This document shows, piece by piece, positions 1-8,790 of a stretch of 64,000 nt of DNA. The translations under genes and the position numbers were made by a program. The DNA comes from Enterococcus phoeniculicola ATCC BAA-412. GTDB lineage: Bacteria; Bacillota; Bacilli; Lactobacillales; Enterococcaceae. How positions within the stretch are numbered: the first letter of the stretch is position 1; the number at the start of each line of letters is the position of its first letter. The stretch spans positions 620,001 through 684,000 of the forward strand of contig NZ_ASWE01000002.1 in NCBI RefSeq assembly GCF_000407505.1. Reading direction: 5' to 3'. Under the pieces are notes generated by a model. That model was not told the origin of the DNA, ran no database searches, and saw only the letters and a program-made list of their open reading frames with translations.

Positions 1-191
1 TGAATATGATCTGGCATCGCATGGGCTTCGATAATCTTTACCTCTTTCATTTCACACAGTTTTCTCAATATTTTCCCAATATCTTGTCTTAACTTTCCAT
101 AAATGACTTTTCGTCTGTATTTTGGCGTAAACACAATATGATACTTACAATTCCATCGAGTATGTGCTAAACTTTTATCGTCATTTGACAT
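1..191 (-). CDS. tnpA: IS200/IS605-family transposase TnpA, N-terminal part (cut by window edge)
   Basis: A frame on the minus strand opens at the ATG at 191-189 and runs off the left edge. It translates to about 63 residues beginning MSNDDKSLAHTRWNCKYHIV, followed by a FTPKYRR segment and ending AHAMPDHIH. These are hallmarks of the small Y1 (HUH) transposases of IS200/IS605, which move single-stranded DNA; the HIH at the edge would be the HUH metal-binding motif. The catalytic tyrosine lies outside the window, so intactness cannot be judged. The SD (AAAGGAG) is buried in an inverted repeat, annotated separately. Confidence 0.9.
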   Translation of the reverse strand, partial: MSNDDKSLAHTRWNCKYHIVFTPKYRRKVIYGKLRQDIGKILRKLCEMKEVKIIEAHAMPDHI

Positions 192-194
192 AAA

Positions 195-254
195 AAAACT
201 CCTTTCGATTTGATAACGGTTGGTAGCCTTTATCTAGTATATCGAAAGGAGTTT
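195..254 (-). promoter_or_regulatory. Inverted repeat that would sequester the tnpA ribosome-binding site
   Basis: AAAACTCCTTTCGAT just upstream of the tnpA start is matched by its exact complement ATCGAAAGGAGTTTT at 240-254. On the minus strand the inner arm carries the AAAGGAG SD just before the ATG, so pairing would mask it. A 5'-UTR hairpin limiting transposase translation is known for IS200. Similar function here is inferred from position. Confidence 0.6.
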
Positions 255-274
255 TATCGCTAAAGCTACTTCTT

Positions 275-326
275 CCACGCGCAGTACGCGTGGTTTTTTT
301 GTTTCAATCACTTTAGCGATTGAAAC
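275..326. repeat. IS200-type left-end palindrome and adjacent hairpin
   Basis: CCACGCG at 275-281 and CGCGTGG at 287-293 form a 7-bp stem with a 5-nt loop, followed by a T-run at 294-301. A second palindrome, GTTTCAATC/GATTGAAAC, spans 301-326. Subterminal hairpins of this kind are recognised by Y1 transposases, and this one lies on the tnpA-start side as expected for the left end. The exact element boundary, near 294-330, cannot be fixed. Confidence 0.5.
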
Positions 327-350
327 CGACTAAAGTCATTAATAGAAATT

Positions 351-386
351 AGTGGGTAAGATATTCCATCGAATATCCTACCCACT
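351..386 (-). terminator. Hairpin downstream of tkt
   Basis: AGTGGGTA..GATATTC pairs with GAATATC..TACCCACT around a 4-nt loop. The hairpin lies about 20 nt beyond the tkt stop. The T-tract on the minus strand is weak, so termination efficiency is uncertain. Confidence 0.6.
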
Positions 387-407
387 AATCTTAGTATGTT
401 TGTATAA

Positions 408-2402
408 TTATAATGTATTGAATGTATTCACTACATTTTCTACAGTAAATCCAAATTCAGAAAGAATCTTATCTCCCGGTGCAGAAGCGCCAAAGTGATT
501 GATACCAATCATTTTCCCTTCTGTTCCTGTGTAGCGTTCCCAACCAAATGGTGAGGCAACTTCAATTCCTACACGTTTTGTGACTGTTTTTGGTAGCACA
601 GATTCTTTGTACGCTTCGTCTTGTGCTTCAAACAAATCAAAACTTGGTAGTGATACCACGGAAACATCTTTTCCTTGTGCTGCTAATTCTTTTTGTGCGG
701 CAACAGCTAAAGCAACTTCTGATCCTGTCGCAATCAGGATTCCTTCAGGTATTTCCCCTTTTTGTGGGGACAACACATAACCGCCTTTGGCTACATGGCT
801 GTCTGCCAATTCGTCTGTGCCTTCTAAAACAGGAAGGTTTTGACGGCTTAAGACCAAAATAGTTGGTGTATCAGTTGATTCCATCGCAATCTTCCAAGCG
901 GCGCGTGTTTCATTGCCATCTGCTGGACGAAGGACATGAACCCCTGGCATACAACGAACGCTCGCTAATTGTTCAATCGGTTCATGTGTTGGACCATCTT
1001 CTCCTACTGCTACAGAATCATGAGTTAATACGTAGGTTACAGGAACATTTTGAATAGCTGCTAAACGAATCGCTGGACGTAAGTAGTCGGTGAAGACAAA
1101 GAATGTTCCACCGTAGACTTTGGTTCCACCGTGTAATTGAATCCCATTCATTGCGGCGGCCATCGCAAACTCACGCACACCAAACCAAATATTTCGTCCT
1201 TCATATTGACCAGGCTCGAAATCTTTTTCTGCGGCAACCATTGTATTATTTGACCCAGATAAATCAGCGGAACCTCCCCAGAAGCTTGGGACCGCTTTTG
1301 AAATAGCTTGGATCATGTCTTTACTTGACACTCGGCTTGCTTGACTAGAACCCACTTCATAATGAGGCAATTCTTTTGCCCAATCTTCAGGAAGCTTGCC
1401 TGAGAATGCTGCTTCAAATTGTGCCGCTAATTCTGGATATGCATGCTTGTAGTTTTCAAATTGTTCATTCCATGCAGTTTCTGCTTGAATTCCTTTGTCT
1501 TGCATGGTTTCTTTAAAACGAGCGGCTACCTCTTCAGGTACTGTGAAGTCAGGATATTCCCATCCATAAACGGCTTTAGCGACAGAAATTCCTTCGTCAC
1601 CTAATGGTGCGCCATGAACCGCAGAGGTTCCTTCTTTTGGTGCGCCGTAACCGATGACCGTTTTGACTTCAATTAAGGTAGGTTTATCCGTTTGTGCTTT
1701 GGCTTCTTCAATTGCGTTTGAGATAGCTTCCAAATCATTGCCGTCTTTGACAAGAATATGTTGCCAACCGTAAGCTTCGAATCGTTGACCAACATTTTCA
1801 GTAAAGGCTTTAGAAGTAGGACCATCTAATGAGATATCGTTAGAATCGTACAACACAACCAATTTGCCTAATTTCATATGTCCAGCCATAGAAGCCGCCT
1901 CTTGAGAGACCCCTTCCATCAAATCACCGTCTCCACAAAGCGCGTACGTATAGTGATCCATTACATTAAAATGTTCACGGTTGTAAGTTGCTGCTAAGTG
2001 GGCTTCTGCCATCGCCATTCCTACAGCCATGGTAATTCCTTGACCTAATGGGCCTGTAGTTGCTTCCACACCATCTGTGTGATGAACTTCTGGATGTCCA
2101 GGTGTGCGACTTTCCCATTGACGGAAATTTTTTAAATCATCCATCGTCACATCATAGCCTGCAAGATGCAGCAAGCTGTAAAGCATTGCTGACCCGTGTC
2201 CTGCAGAAAGAACAAAGCGGTCGCGGTCCACCCAGTTAGTTGAAGTTGTTGGGTTTACTTTTAAGTGCTTGGTCCAAAGTGCATACGCCATGGGAGCTGC
2301 GCCCATTGGTAATCCTGGATGACCTGAATTGGCTTTTTGAATGGCTTCAATACTTAAAGTACGAATTGTATTAACGCCTAGTTGATCTGTGTTGTCGAAC
2401 AA
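408..2402 (-). CDS. tkt: Transketolase
   Basis: 664 residues, full length. It transfers two-carbon ketol units in the non-oxidative pentose phosphate pathway (xylulose-5-P with ribose-5-P or erythrose-4-P) in the cytoplasm, using thiamine diphosphate and Mg2+. The N-terminal half carries the SGHPG segment (26-30) and the ThDP-binding GDGDLMEG motif (157-164). The central part has the [14 protein letters not shown] segment typical of transketolases. Translation starts at TTG, supported by AGGAGG eight nt upstream and the usual N-terminus MFDNTDQL. It lies just below ynzC, the same neighbourhood as in Bacillus (lexA, ynzC, tkt), but has its own promoter. Confidence 0.97.
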   Translation of the reverse strand: MFDNTDQLGVNTIRTLSIEAIQKANSGHPGLPMGAAPMAYALWTKHLKVNPTTSTNWVDRDRFVLSAGHGSAMLYSLLHLAGYDVTMDDLKNFRQWESRTPGHPEVHHTDGVEATTGPLGQGITMAVGMAMAEAHLAATYNREHFNVMDHYTYALCGDGDLMEGVSQEAASMAGHMKLGKLVVLYDSNDISLDGPTSKAFTENVGQRFEAYGWQHILVKDGNDLEAISNAIEEAKAQTDKPTLIEVKTVIGYGAPKEGTSAVHGAPLGDEGISVAKAVYGWEYPDFTVPEEVAARFKETMQDKGIQAETAWNEQFENYKHAYPELAAQFEAAFSGKLPEDWAKELPHYEVGSSQASRVSSKDMIQAISKAVPSFWGGSADLSGSNNTMVAAEKDFEPGQYEGRNIWFGVREFAMAAAMNGIQLHGGTKVYGGTFFVFTDYLRPAIRLAAIQNVPVTYVLTHDSVAVGEDGPTHEPIEQLASVRCMPGVHVLRPADGNETRAAWKIAMESTDTPTILVLSRQNLPVLEGTDELADSHVAKGGYVLSPQKGEIPEGILIATGSEVALAVAAQKELAAQGKDVSVVSLPSFDLFEAQDEAYKESVLPKTVTKRVGIEVASPFGWERYTGTEGKMIGINHFGASAPGDKILSEFGFTVENVVNTFNTL

Positions 2403-2447
2403 AAGAATCCCTCCTGAATTTAGGTTTTTTTTACTTTTATCTCCTTT

Positions 2448-2476
2448 ATTGTAAAAGAAAATAGAAGGAAATGCAA
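2448..2476 (-). promoter_or_regulatory. Promoter of tkt
   Basis: TTGCAT (2476-2471), a 17-nt spacer and TACAAT (2453-2448) on the minus strand, upstream of the tkt SD. Confidence 0.6.
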
Positions 2477-2497
2477 TCTTTTTTGGTATTTTTTACT

Positions 2498-2743
2498 TTA
2501 ATTAGAACGGTTATGAATCCCTTTTTCTTTTTGAATCTGTTTCAATTTTTCTGGTGTTACATCCGTGCCGTCTGGATCAACGACTTTCATTCCTTCAATA
2601 TGATGCTTCATTCCTGAACGAAAGGCGGTTAGATATTCTTCTCTTAGAAGCAATTGTTCTTTTTGCTCGGTCTCTGTCAAACCAGACTCTTTTTTCTTTT
2701 TCGCTAATTCATTAATGCGAGCAAGTTTTTCTTTTGATAACAT
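2498..2743 (-). CDS. ynzC: DUF896 (UPF0291, YnzC-like) small cytoplasmic protein
   Basis: 81 residues, highly charged and helical, beginning [19 protein letters not shown] with the family's [16 protein letters not shown] segment and a C-terminal DPDGTDVTP motif. In Bacillus subtilis YnzC belongs to the lexA-yneA-yneB-ynzC neighbourhood; here it is likewise transcribed away from lexA, with tkt downstream. Its molecular role is not established. AAGGAGG precedes the ATG. Confidence 0.85.
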   Translation of the reverse strand: MLSKEKLARINELAKKKKESGLTETEQKEQLLLREEYLTAFRSGMKHHIEGMKVVDPDGTDVTPEKLKQIQKEKGIHNRSN

Positions 2744-2770
2744 AGTTAAGCCTCCTTTTTGTCCCTCTTT

Positions 2771-2799
2771 ATCTTATTAAATATTCAAGAAAAATACAA
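2771..2799 (-). promoter_or_regulatory. Promoter of ynzC
   Basis: TTGTAT (2799-2794), 17-nt spacer, TAAGAT (2776-2771) on the minus strand. The LexA box at 2820-2833 lies about 20 bp upstream of this -35. Confidence 0.5.
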
Positions 2800-2819
2800 C
2801 TGTAAAAAACACAATAAAG

Positions 2820-2833
2820 CGAACGTTTGTTTG
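2820..2833. promoter_or_regulatory. LexA box at the lexA promoter
   Basis: CGAACGTTTGTTTG matches the Gram-positive SOS consensus (CGAAC-N4-GTTYG). It overlaps the lexA -35 hexamer TTGATT (2831-2836), which is followed by a 17-nt spacer and TAAACT (2854-2859). This predicts autorepression of lexA. Confidence 0.8.
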
Positions 2834-2889
2834 ATTTCATCTGTTTTGTATGGTAAACTAAAATCATAAAATGAAAGAAGGTGTGAATC

Positions 2890-3513
2890 GTGGCCAAGCG
2901 AACAGAAACAAGACAAGTTGACATCTTAAAATATATATATGAACAGGTCAATGAAAAAGGGTATCCACCTACAGTCAGAGAGATTGGTGAAGCCGTAGAT
3001 TTATCCTCTACGTCAACTGTCCATGGACATCTTGCACGATTAGAGAAAAAAGGGCTTTTACAACGAGATCCTACAAAACCAAGAGCAATTGAATTAACGC
3101 CGTTAGGACTTGAAAAAATTGATGTCCAGCCAACAACAATTCCTGTTTTAGGAACAGTTACAGCTGGCGAACCAATTCTTGCTGTGGAAGAAGCCTCTGA
3201 TTTCTTTCCTATTCCGCCTAATCTTGCTTCTGAGGAAGGAACATTATTTATGCTGACTATTCGTGGTGAAAGTATGATTAATGCTGGGATTTTAGATGGA
3301 GACAACGTAATTGTAAGAAAACAAGCTACCGCTAATAACGGAGATATTGTTATCGCCATGACGGATGAAGATGAAGCAACTTGTAAAAGGTTTTATAAAG
3401 AAAAAAGCCACATTCGCCTTCAACCGGAAAATGATGAATTGGAGCCAATCATTTTAGAAAATGTTTCAATCCTAGGATTAGTAGTGGGACTTTACCGCAG
3501 TCACATCTATTAA
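2890..3513 (+). CDS. lexA: LexA, SOS-response repressor
   Basis: 207 residues, full length. It represses DNA-damage genes and self-cleaves when RecA filaments form. The winged HTH spans about 1-70 ([26 protein letters not shown]). The cleavage site is Ala92-Gly93 in TVTAGEP, and the S24 peptidase domain has Ser128 (RGESMI) and Lys166 (TCKRFY), so it should be active. The start is GTG at 2890. Candidate target sites in this window are its own promoter, the small membrane gene immediately downstream, and possibly addB. Confidence 0.98.
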   Translation: MAKRTETRQVDILKYIYEQVNEKGYPPTVREIGEAVDLSSTSTVHGHLARLEKKGLLQRDPTKPRAIELTPLGLEKIDVQPTTIPVLGTVTAGEPILAVEEASDFFPIPPNLASEEGTLFMLTIRGESMINAGILDGDNVIVRKQATANNGDIVIAMTDEDEATCKRFYKEKSHIRLQPENDELEPIILENVSILGLVVGLYRSHIY

Positions 3514-3528
3514 TAAAATAGGTACACA

Positions 3529-3566
3529 CTGAAAATCGGGAGTCTTCTCGATTTTCAGTTTTTTTG
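3529..3566 (+). terminator. Terminator of lexA
   Basis: CTGAAAATCG (3529-3538) pairs with CGATTTTCAG (3549-3558), followed by a T-run. The remaining stretch from 3567 to the promoter at 3820 holds no gene or motif that I can recognise. Confidence 0.85.
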
Positions 3567-3819
3567 TTTTTTTCTAACTTACTGTCAAAAACTTTTCTCT
3601 TCACTAAAAACGTTTATAGTGTAGAGAAGCCCTCTCTGCTAGATAGAAACAAGAATTGTTCTCAAAAATTCTCTGATTTCTCTAATATTACAAGTTTTTA
3701 GCGAATCGCAAACATACAAAGTATCAAATAGTGTTTGATGGAAATTAATAATTTCATGTGATTAACAAATGCCTTGAGTAGACATTTTCAAAAATAATTA
3801 CTTGATAAGGATATTTTTC

Positions 3820-3869
3820 TTTACAAAGCGAACAAACATTCGTATAATAAAGATACAAACGTTTGTTCG
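3820..3869 (+). promoter_or_regulatory. SOS-type promoter with two LexA boxes
   Basis: TTTACA (3820-3825), a 17-nt spacer and a perfect TATAAT (3843-3848). CGAACAAACATTCG (3829-3842) fills the spacer and CAAACGTTTGTTCG (3856-3869) covers the expected transcription start. Each differs from CGAAC-N4-GTTCG at one position. Two operators across a strong core promoter imply tight LexA repression. Confidence 0.8.
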
Positions 3870-3893
3870 TATAAAAAAGTAGAGGTGAATATC

Positions 3894-4148
3894 ATGAGAG
3901 CAATGCGTCGTTTTGGCTTTATATTGGTAGTATTAGTGGTAGGTATTTTGTTAGGTAACATAGGCATACGGTCAGCACTTTTGATTCTTACACCCTTAGC
4001 TATATTATGGTTCCTATTGTGGGATGAGAAAAAGTATCGTCAAGTAAAACGAGAAAAGTTTTATTATGAAGAACCACCTTATGATGATGGATTCGATGAA
4101 GAAAGATATGAATTTGATTATGACTATCAATATGACTATAGACATTAA
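3894..4148 (+). CDS. Small two-helix membrane protein under predicted SOS control
   Basis: 84 residues from the ATG at 3894. The GTG at 3885 is an alternative, but GAGGTG at 3882-3887 is well placed for the ATG. A basic start (MRAMRR) is followed by two hydrophobic helices (about 7-23 and 26-43), a basic stretch (KKYRQVKREK), and an unusual tail rich in Tyr, Asp and Glu ending DYDYQYDYRH. I do not recognise the family. Next to lexA in Bacillus lies yneA, an SOS cell-division inhibitor; this product lacks a LysM domain and is not a YneA homologue. A role in SOS checkpointing or envelope stress is inferred only from position and control. Confidence 0.8.
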   Translation: MRAMRRFGFILVVLVVGILLGNIGIRSALLILTPLAILWFLLWDEKKYRQVKREKFYYEEPPYDDGFDEERYEFDYDYQYDYRH

Positions 4149-4261
4149 TCTTTTTTATGATTTACCCCATAAAGAAAAATTGAGATAAGAATTAAAAAAT
4201 ATTCGGATAGATGGAAAAATACCCATTGCGTACATTCTGGTTATGTAATGGTTCCATAAAG

Positions 4262-4292
4262 AATCCCCTCTAAGCTTTTCTTAGAGGGGATT
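4262..4292. terminator. Bidirectional terminator between the SOS-type gene and apt
   Basis: AATCCCCTCTAAG (4262-4274) pairs with CTTAGAGGGGATT (4280-4292). A T-run follows on the plus side. It separates the convergent units. Confidence 0.85.
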
Positions 4293-4300
4293 TTTGTGTT

Positions 4301-4813
4301 TTAATATTCCATTAAAGTAATAATGTCATGACCTTCGATTTTGTCGCGACCATGTAAATCCATAAGTTCAATTAAAAAGGCACAGCCGACAACGACACCA
4401 CCTAATTTTTCAATTAAATCAATGGTTGCTTTTATGGTACCGCCAGTAGCAAGCAAATCATCACAAATTAAGACACGTTGACCAGGGAGAATGGCATCTT
4501 TGTGTAAGGTCAATGTATCTGTGCCGTATTCTAAATCATACGTCACTTCAATTGTTTCACGAGGAAGTTTTCCTTTTTTACGTACAGGAGCAAAGCCAAC
4601 GCCTAACTCGTAAGCAACAGGACAACCAACGATAAATCCTCGTGCTTCAGGTCCTACAACCATATCAATTTGTTTTTCTTTTGCATAGTCAACGATTTGT
4701 TTTGTTGCTTCGCGGTAAGCATCACCATTAGCCATTAGTGGTGAGATATCTCGAAAGATAATTCCCTCTGAGGGATAATTAGGTATGCTTGCAATATAAT
4801 CTTTTAAGTTCAT
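4301..4813 (-). CDS. apt: Adenine phosphoribosyltransferase
   Basis: 170 residues, full length. It salvages adenine with PRPP to make AMP in the cytoplasm. The PRPP-binding loop is [13 protein letters not shown] (about 114-126), and the N-terminal [14 protein letters not shown] is typical of the family. It follows recJ by 12 nt and is preceded by AGGAGG; recJ-apt is a common Firmicute arrangement and the two are probably co-transcribed. Confidence 0.97.
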   Translation of the reverse strand: MNLKDYIASIPNYPSEGIIFRDISPLMANGDAYREATKQIVDYAKEKQIDMVVGPEARGFIVGCPVAYELGVGFAPVRKKGKLPRETIEVTYDLEYGTDTLTLHKDAILPGQRVLICDDLLATGGTIKATIDLIEKLGGVVVGCAFLIELMDLHGRDKIEGHDIITLMEY

Positions 4814-4825
4814 TTGGTACTCCTC

Positions 4826-7126
4826 CTACGATTGTAGCCAATTTTTAATTGTGGGAATATCACTTAATAGTAAAAATTCCTCTGATTTAATTTGTTTCAA
4901 CCGCTTCTGATAGAGAAGACTCTCTGTCAACGGGTGATTTTCAGGATGTTCTACTTTATTTAAAACACCGTTTTCTATTGTAACAAATCCTAGCTCAAAA
5001 AACACTTGAATCATAAAAATTAATAGAGTTTGAGGGATTTTTAAAAATTGAGCAATAGAAGCTAGTTTATAACGAACATCTACTTGTTTGTGTTGGTGTA
5101 TAAATTTGAATAGTCGTGCATATTGTTCTCGACTACCCACACCGTTTAAATAGGCTTCTTCAGGTGTTGCAAATAATAAATAAATTCGTGAAAATTCTCC
5201 AAGAGCTGAAATTTCTTTAATTAGTTGCTGTGATTCTGGACAATCAACAAAGACTAGCTCCTCTGGCATTTGTTGGGTAATAATCGCCTGTATCTGTTCG
5301 GTTGATTCAAATACAATGGTCTTGTCTGCGACTTCTTCTTGAAGCACCTTTTTATTTTTTTCAACAAAGACGATATATAGTGCCTGATTGGACAACAACG
5401 AATGCTGCCAGAACCGTTTTGCTCGCCAGTCAAAAAGCTGTAGCCCTTCAATTGCAAAGTCTTGAACCATTAACTGCGGCTTTTTACGTCCATTCCATTC
5501 ATTAATAGACAGCTCACCAATCACTTTTAGACCTTCATTTTTTATTTCTTGGGCTTGTTCTCCTAATCCAAAAGCTATGGCATCAAGACTAGCAGAACCA
5601 TTCTCTAAAGAAAATTTTAGATGCTGTTGTTCTGAACCAATGCGTTTTATTTGAGTAGCAGAAATATTTTGGAATAAAAATTTTGGTAGTGGATTATCCG
5701 TACCAAAAGGCGCTAAAACACGTAATTGCTGGATAAAATCGATTGAGACATCTTCAACTAGAAGGGCCTCATCGATAGTTAGTGGTACCCCTTTTGTTAA
5801 ATCAATTTGATTTTCAGATACGTAATGATTCATTTTCTCTTGAAGAAGTGCAAGATTTTCTTTAGGCATGGTTAGCCCCACCGCTGCGTGATGTCCGCCA
5901 AAGTGAGTGAATAACTCCTTCATAGAAGAAAGCATTTGATATAGGTTTAGTGCTTCAATACTTCTTCCAGAACCCTTAGCTGTCCCATCTTCTTTTATAC
6001 TTAAAACAATCGTCGGTTTTCCAGTCTCATTCATAATTCTACCTGCGACTATGCCAAGTACCCCCTCATGCCAGTTCTCGTGGGCAATTAGGTGAATTTG
6101 ATTTTCAGACTGGATCATAGTCATTGCTTCAGAGGTGATCTTTTCGACAATAGATTTTCGCTCATCATTTTTCTGATTTAACAATTTTGCAAGCTTGTCA
6201 GCAACTTCATCATCAAAGGTTGAAAATAATTCCACCGCTGGATTGGGATCATCGAGGCGTCCAATGGCATTTAAACGTGGTCCTACTGAAAATCCAATCG
6301 TTGTTTCAGTCATCTCTTCTGGATTCACCGAACTTTCTTTAAACAAGGCTTCTAGTCCGAGACGCTCCTTATGTTTCATTGCTTCTAATCCAAAAGTAAC
6401 AAGCACACGATTTTCTCCAGTTAATGAAACTAAATCAGCAATAGTTCCTATCGCTACAAGGTCTAGAAATTCTGCGGGCGGTTCTTCAAGTAATGCCGTA
6501 GCGACTTTATACGCCACTCCCACTCCCGCTAAATCACCAAAAGGATAGCTTCCTTTTGGATGACGTGGATGAACGATTGCAAAGGCTTCGGGCAGCTCAG
6601 CAGGCAACTCATGATGGTCAGTAACAATTACATCCACTCCTTGACTTTTGGCATAGGCCAGCGCCTCGTGTCCAGCAACGCCATTGTCTACTGTTATAAT
6701 CAGTTGAATTCCCTCAGAAATTTTTTCTTGATACAATTCTTTATTCGGACCATATCCTTGTATAAAACGATTGGGAAGAAAGTACTCTACTTCAGCTCCA
6801 AGTAATTCAAGCGTTTCTTTCATGATAGTTGTACTGGTAATCCCATCTGCATCATAGTCTCCGTAGATAAGGATTCTTTCACCACTAATGACAGCTTGTT
6901 GAATTCGAGAAACTGCTCGATCCATGTCATACATAAGAAAAGGATCATGAAGCATATCCATTGATGGAGATAAAAAAGTATCTAGTTGTTCGCTCGTTTG
7001 GATAGAACGTTGCCAAAGAAGCTTTCCTATCAATGGAGATAAGCCTCTTTTCTCAATTTCTTGGAGAAAGTTTTCATTCATTTGGGTATTCTCGGGTAAT
7101 TGCCAGTGATAATTTGACTGTTTCAC
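4826..7126 (-). CDS. recJ: RecJ, single-strand-specific 5'-3' exonuclease
   Basis: 766 residues. It degrades single-stranded DNA 5' to 3' in recombination and mismatch repair. Phosphoesterase motifs are visible: DYDAD (90-94), DNG (147-149) and DHH (170-172). The DHHA1 region includes GGHHAAVGLT, and then come an OB-like domain and a Firmicute-type C-terminal extension. The start is GTG at 7126 with an AGGAGTG SD. It is the first gene of the recJ-apt unit. Confidence 0.95.
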   Translation of the reverse strand: MKQSNYHWQLPENTQMNENFLQEIEKRGLSPLIGKLLWQRSIQTSEQLDTFLSPSMDMLHDPFLMYDMDRAVSRIQQAVISGERILIYGDYDADGITSTTIMKETLELLGAEVEYFLPNRFIQGYGPNKELYQEKISEGIQLIITVDNGVAGHEALAYAKSQGVDVIVTDHHELPAELPEAFAIVHPRHPKGSYPFGDLAGVGVAYKVATALLEEPPAEFLDLVAIGTIADLVSLTGENRVLVTFGLEAMKHKERLGLEALFKESSVNPEEMTETTIGFSVGPRLNAIGRLDDPNPAVELFSTFDDEVADKLAKLLNQKNDERKSIVEKITSEAMTMIQSENQIHLIAHENWHEGVLGIVAGRIMNETGKPTIVLSIKEDGTAKGSGRSIEALNLYQMLSSMKELFTHFGGHHAAVGLTMPKENLALLQEKMNHYVSENQIDLTKGVPLTIDEALLVEDVSIDFIQQLRVLAPFGTDNPLPKFLFQNISATQIKRIGSEQQHLKFSLENGSASLDAIAFGLGEQAQEIKNEGLKVIGELSINEWNGRKKPQLMVQDFAIEGLQLFDWRAKRFWQHSLLSNQALYIVFVEKNKKVLQEEVADKTIVFESTEQIQAIITQQMPEELVFVDCPESQQLIKEISALGEFSRIYLLFATPEEAYLNGVGSREQYARLFKFIHQHKQVDVRYKLASIAQFLKIPQTLLIFMIQVFFELGFVTIENGVLNKVEHPENHPLTESLLYQKRLKQIKSEEFLLLSDIPTIKNWLQS

Positions 7127-7245
7127 ATACTCACTCCTAACCTAGTAATTATAGCAAAGCCTTGTCCGAAAAAAAAGAAAGAAAATTAACTCTTTCTTAG
7201 TATTAGTGAATAAGGAGTATTTATCTGCGGCTGGGCAATAAAAAA

Positions 7246-7530
7246 GAAGGTGAGACATAACTCATTAAGTTATACCCTACCCTCGTAAAATCTTAATAAA
7301 CAGCGGGAAGAGAAGGAACTCATCTCCACTGCATTTTGCTCTCAACAACTTCTACGCATGGAACATGCTAGAGTTGAAGGCTTCAAAATAAGCTGAAACT
7401 ACATCTATTTCTAAAGGAAATAGATGTAGAGATGTACCTACTTGGTGCTGCAAACCCACGAAGTTTCACTTCCAATGATGCTCAGTACTTGTTCTCGTCG
7501 CTGAACACTTTGTCCCAACCTCTAGTTTGT
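7246..7530. repeat. Intergenic repeat, copy A
   Basis: Headed by an imperfect hairpin (left arm with GACATAACT at 7246-7262, right arm AGTTAT..CCCTC at 7268-7284), then CGTAAAATCTTAATAAA and a tail containing one copy of the roughly 58-bp unit found in tandem at 40488. It shares GTTTCACTTCC(A/G)AT with the copy at 28.2 kb. The far end reads TTTGTCCCAACCTC, the approximate complement of the GGTGAGACA head, so the ends are inverted. It fills the recJ-LapA gap; no gene is visible inside. Confidence 0.7.
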
Positions 7531-7549
7531 TATTTTTCTAACTAAAAGA

Positions 7550-7975
7550 TTAGTCAAAATAATCCAGTTTATTTTCTTCTTTTGTATATTTTTCACCACT
7601 TAGACTAGCAATTAATAGCTCTTGCTCTTTTATTTGTGTTTCATAAGCAGCTTCCAGTTTTGCTGTCTTGTTGGTATATTCTCTTTGAAGTTTTTCTTTT
7701 TCTTCTGTTAATTTTTTATCCATTTCTTCTTTATAGATGGCTAACTCTTTTTCCTGCTGCTGAATGATTTTTTTTTGCTGCCACATGGTAGTTGCAGAGG
7801 TTAACAGGACAATTAACGCACCAATAATGGCAGAACTAATAAGTATAAGAATAAGTGGTGCATTAAGTGTGGTAAAGCCAAAACTAATAGGTACGTCTGT
7901 ATTATTTAACACAGCAAAAACTACGATGATTAATACTAGAAGAAAACCAACAAATACACGCCATTGATTTTTCAT
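7550..7975 (-). CDS. LapA-domain (DUF1049-type) membrane protein
   Basis: 141 residues. Two hydrophobic helices (about 6-26 and 40-62) flank the LNNTDVPISFGF segment typical of LapA/DUF1049 proteins. A long charged coiled coil follows (QQKKIIQQQEKELAIYKEE onward) and faces the cytoplasm. In other bacteria LapA-like proteins pair with envelope assembly factors; the role in Firmicutes is not established. It sits immediately downstream of the rnz-SDR pair and may be co-transcribed. Confidence 0.75.
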   Translation of the reverse strand: MKNQWRVFVGFLLVLIIVVFAVLNNTDVPISFGFTTLNAPLILILISSAIIGALIVLLTSATTMWQQKKIIQQQEKELAIYKEEMDKKLTEEKEKLQREYTNKTAKLEAAYETQIKEQELLIASLSGEKYTKEENKLDYFD

Positions 7976-7990
7976 TTCACTCTCTCCCTT

Positions 7991-8779
7991 TTACTTTTTG
8001 TTAAAGATTCCTCCCGCTAAATAATCGCCCACATGCGGAAACAGCGTGTAAAAACGGGCAGCAATTTCCAACGCTACAGGCTGATTAATTTCACGCTTTG
8101 GTTTTTCTACAGAACGAATGATGGCTTTAGCTAATTTTTGAGGTTCTAAAACAATAAACCCTAGTTTATCGAGATAATCCCCACTAGGATCAGCTTTATC
8201 AAAAAATTCTGTCCGGATAGGTCCAGGATTGACCGTGGTCACAGAAACATTGAAAGGCCGCATTTCCAACCGTAACGCATTAGAGAAACCAAGGACAGCA
8301 AATTTTGTTGCAGAATAAATGGTTGATTTGGCTGTTGCCATTTTTCCTGCCATGGAAGCGATATTAATGATATGACCTTGTTTATTTTCCGCCATCTGAA
8401 CGGCTACTTGTTGTGTAAGAGTCATCATACCTAAAACATTTACCTCAAACATATTACGAGCTTTCTCTAAATCGAAGGTAAGAAAATCTTCAAAAATACC
8501 AAAGCCTGCATTATTTACTAAGACATCAATGGTTCCAACTTCCGCTTGAACTTTTTCTAAAACAGACAAAACACTTTCGGGACTACTAACATCTAGTTGA
8601 AAAGCAAATGCCTCTTTTCCACTTAGAACCATACACTGTTCTTTTACTTTTCCTAACAGCTGGATTCGTCTCGCACACGTGATAACGATGGCTCCTTTTT
8701 TGGCAGCTTCATAACAAATCTGCTCTCCTAAACCAGCAGATCCTCCAGTGACCATAACTACTTTATTTTCTAAATTCAT
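7991..8779 (-). CDS. Short-chain dehydrogenase/reductase
   Basis: 262 residues, classical SDR. The cofactor motif is TGGSAGLG (11-18), NNAG at 89-92, and the catalytic triad Ser142, Tyr155, Lys159. The CARR after beta2 hints at NADP preference. The C-terminal part resembles the YqjQ group, often found beside rnz. The substrate is unknown. It lies 11 nt after rnz on the same strand. Confidence 0.9.
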   Translation of the reverse strand: MNLENKVVMVTGGSAGLGEQICYEAAKKGAIVITCARRIQLLGKVKEQCMVLSGKEAFAFQLDVSSPESVLSVLEKVQAEVGTIDVLVNNAGFGIFEDFLTFDLEKARNMFEVNVLGMMTLTQQVAVQMAENKQGHIINIASMAGKMATAKSTIYSATKFAVLGFSNALRLEMRPFNVSVTTVNPGPIRTEFFDKADPSGDYLDKLGFIVLEPQKLAKAIIRSVEKPKREINQPVALEIAARFYTLFPHVGDYLAGGIFNKK

Positions 8780-8790
8780 TTTTAACCCTC

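Noticed and set aside
2769-3359. 196-residue open frame on the minus strand across lexA
   Set aside because: It lies antisense to a clear lexA gene, has no SD, and its translation resembles no protein; it is a coding shadow.
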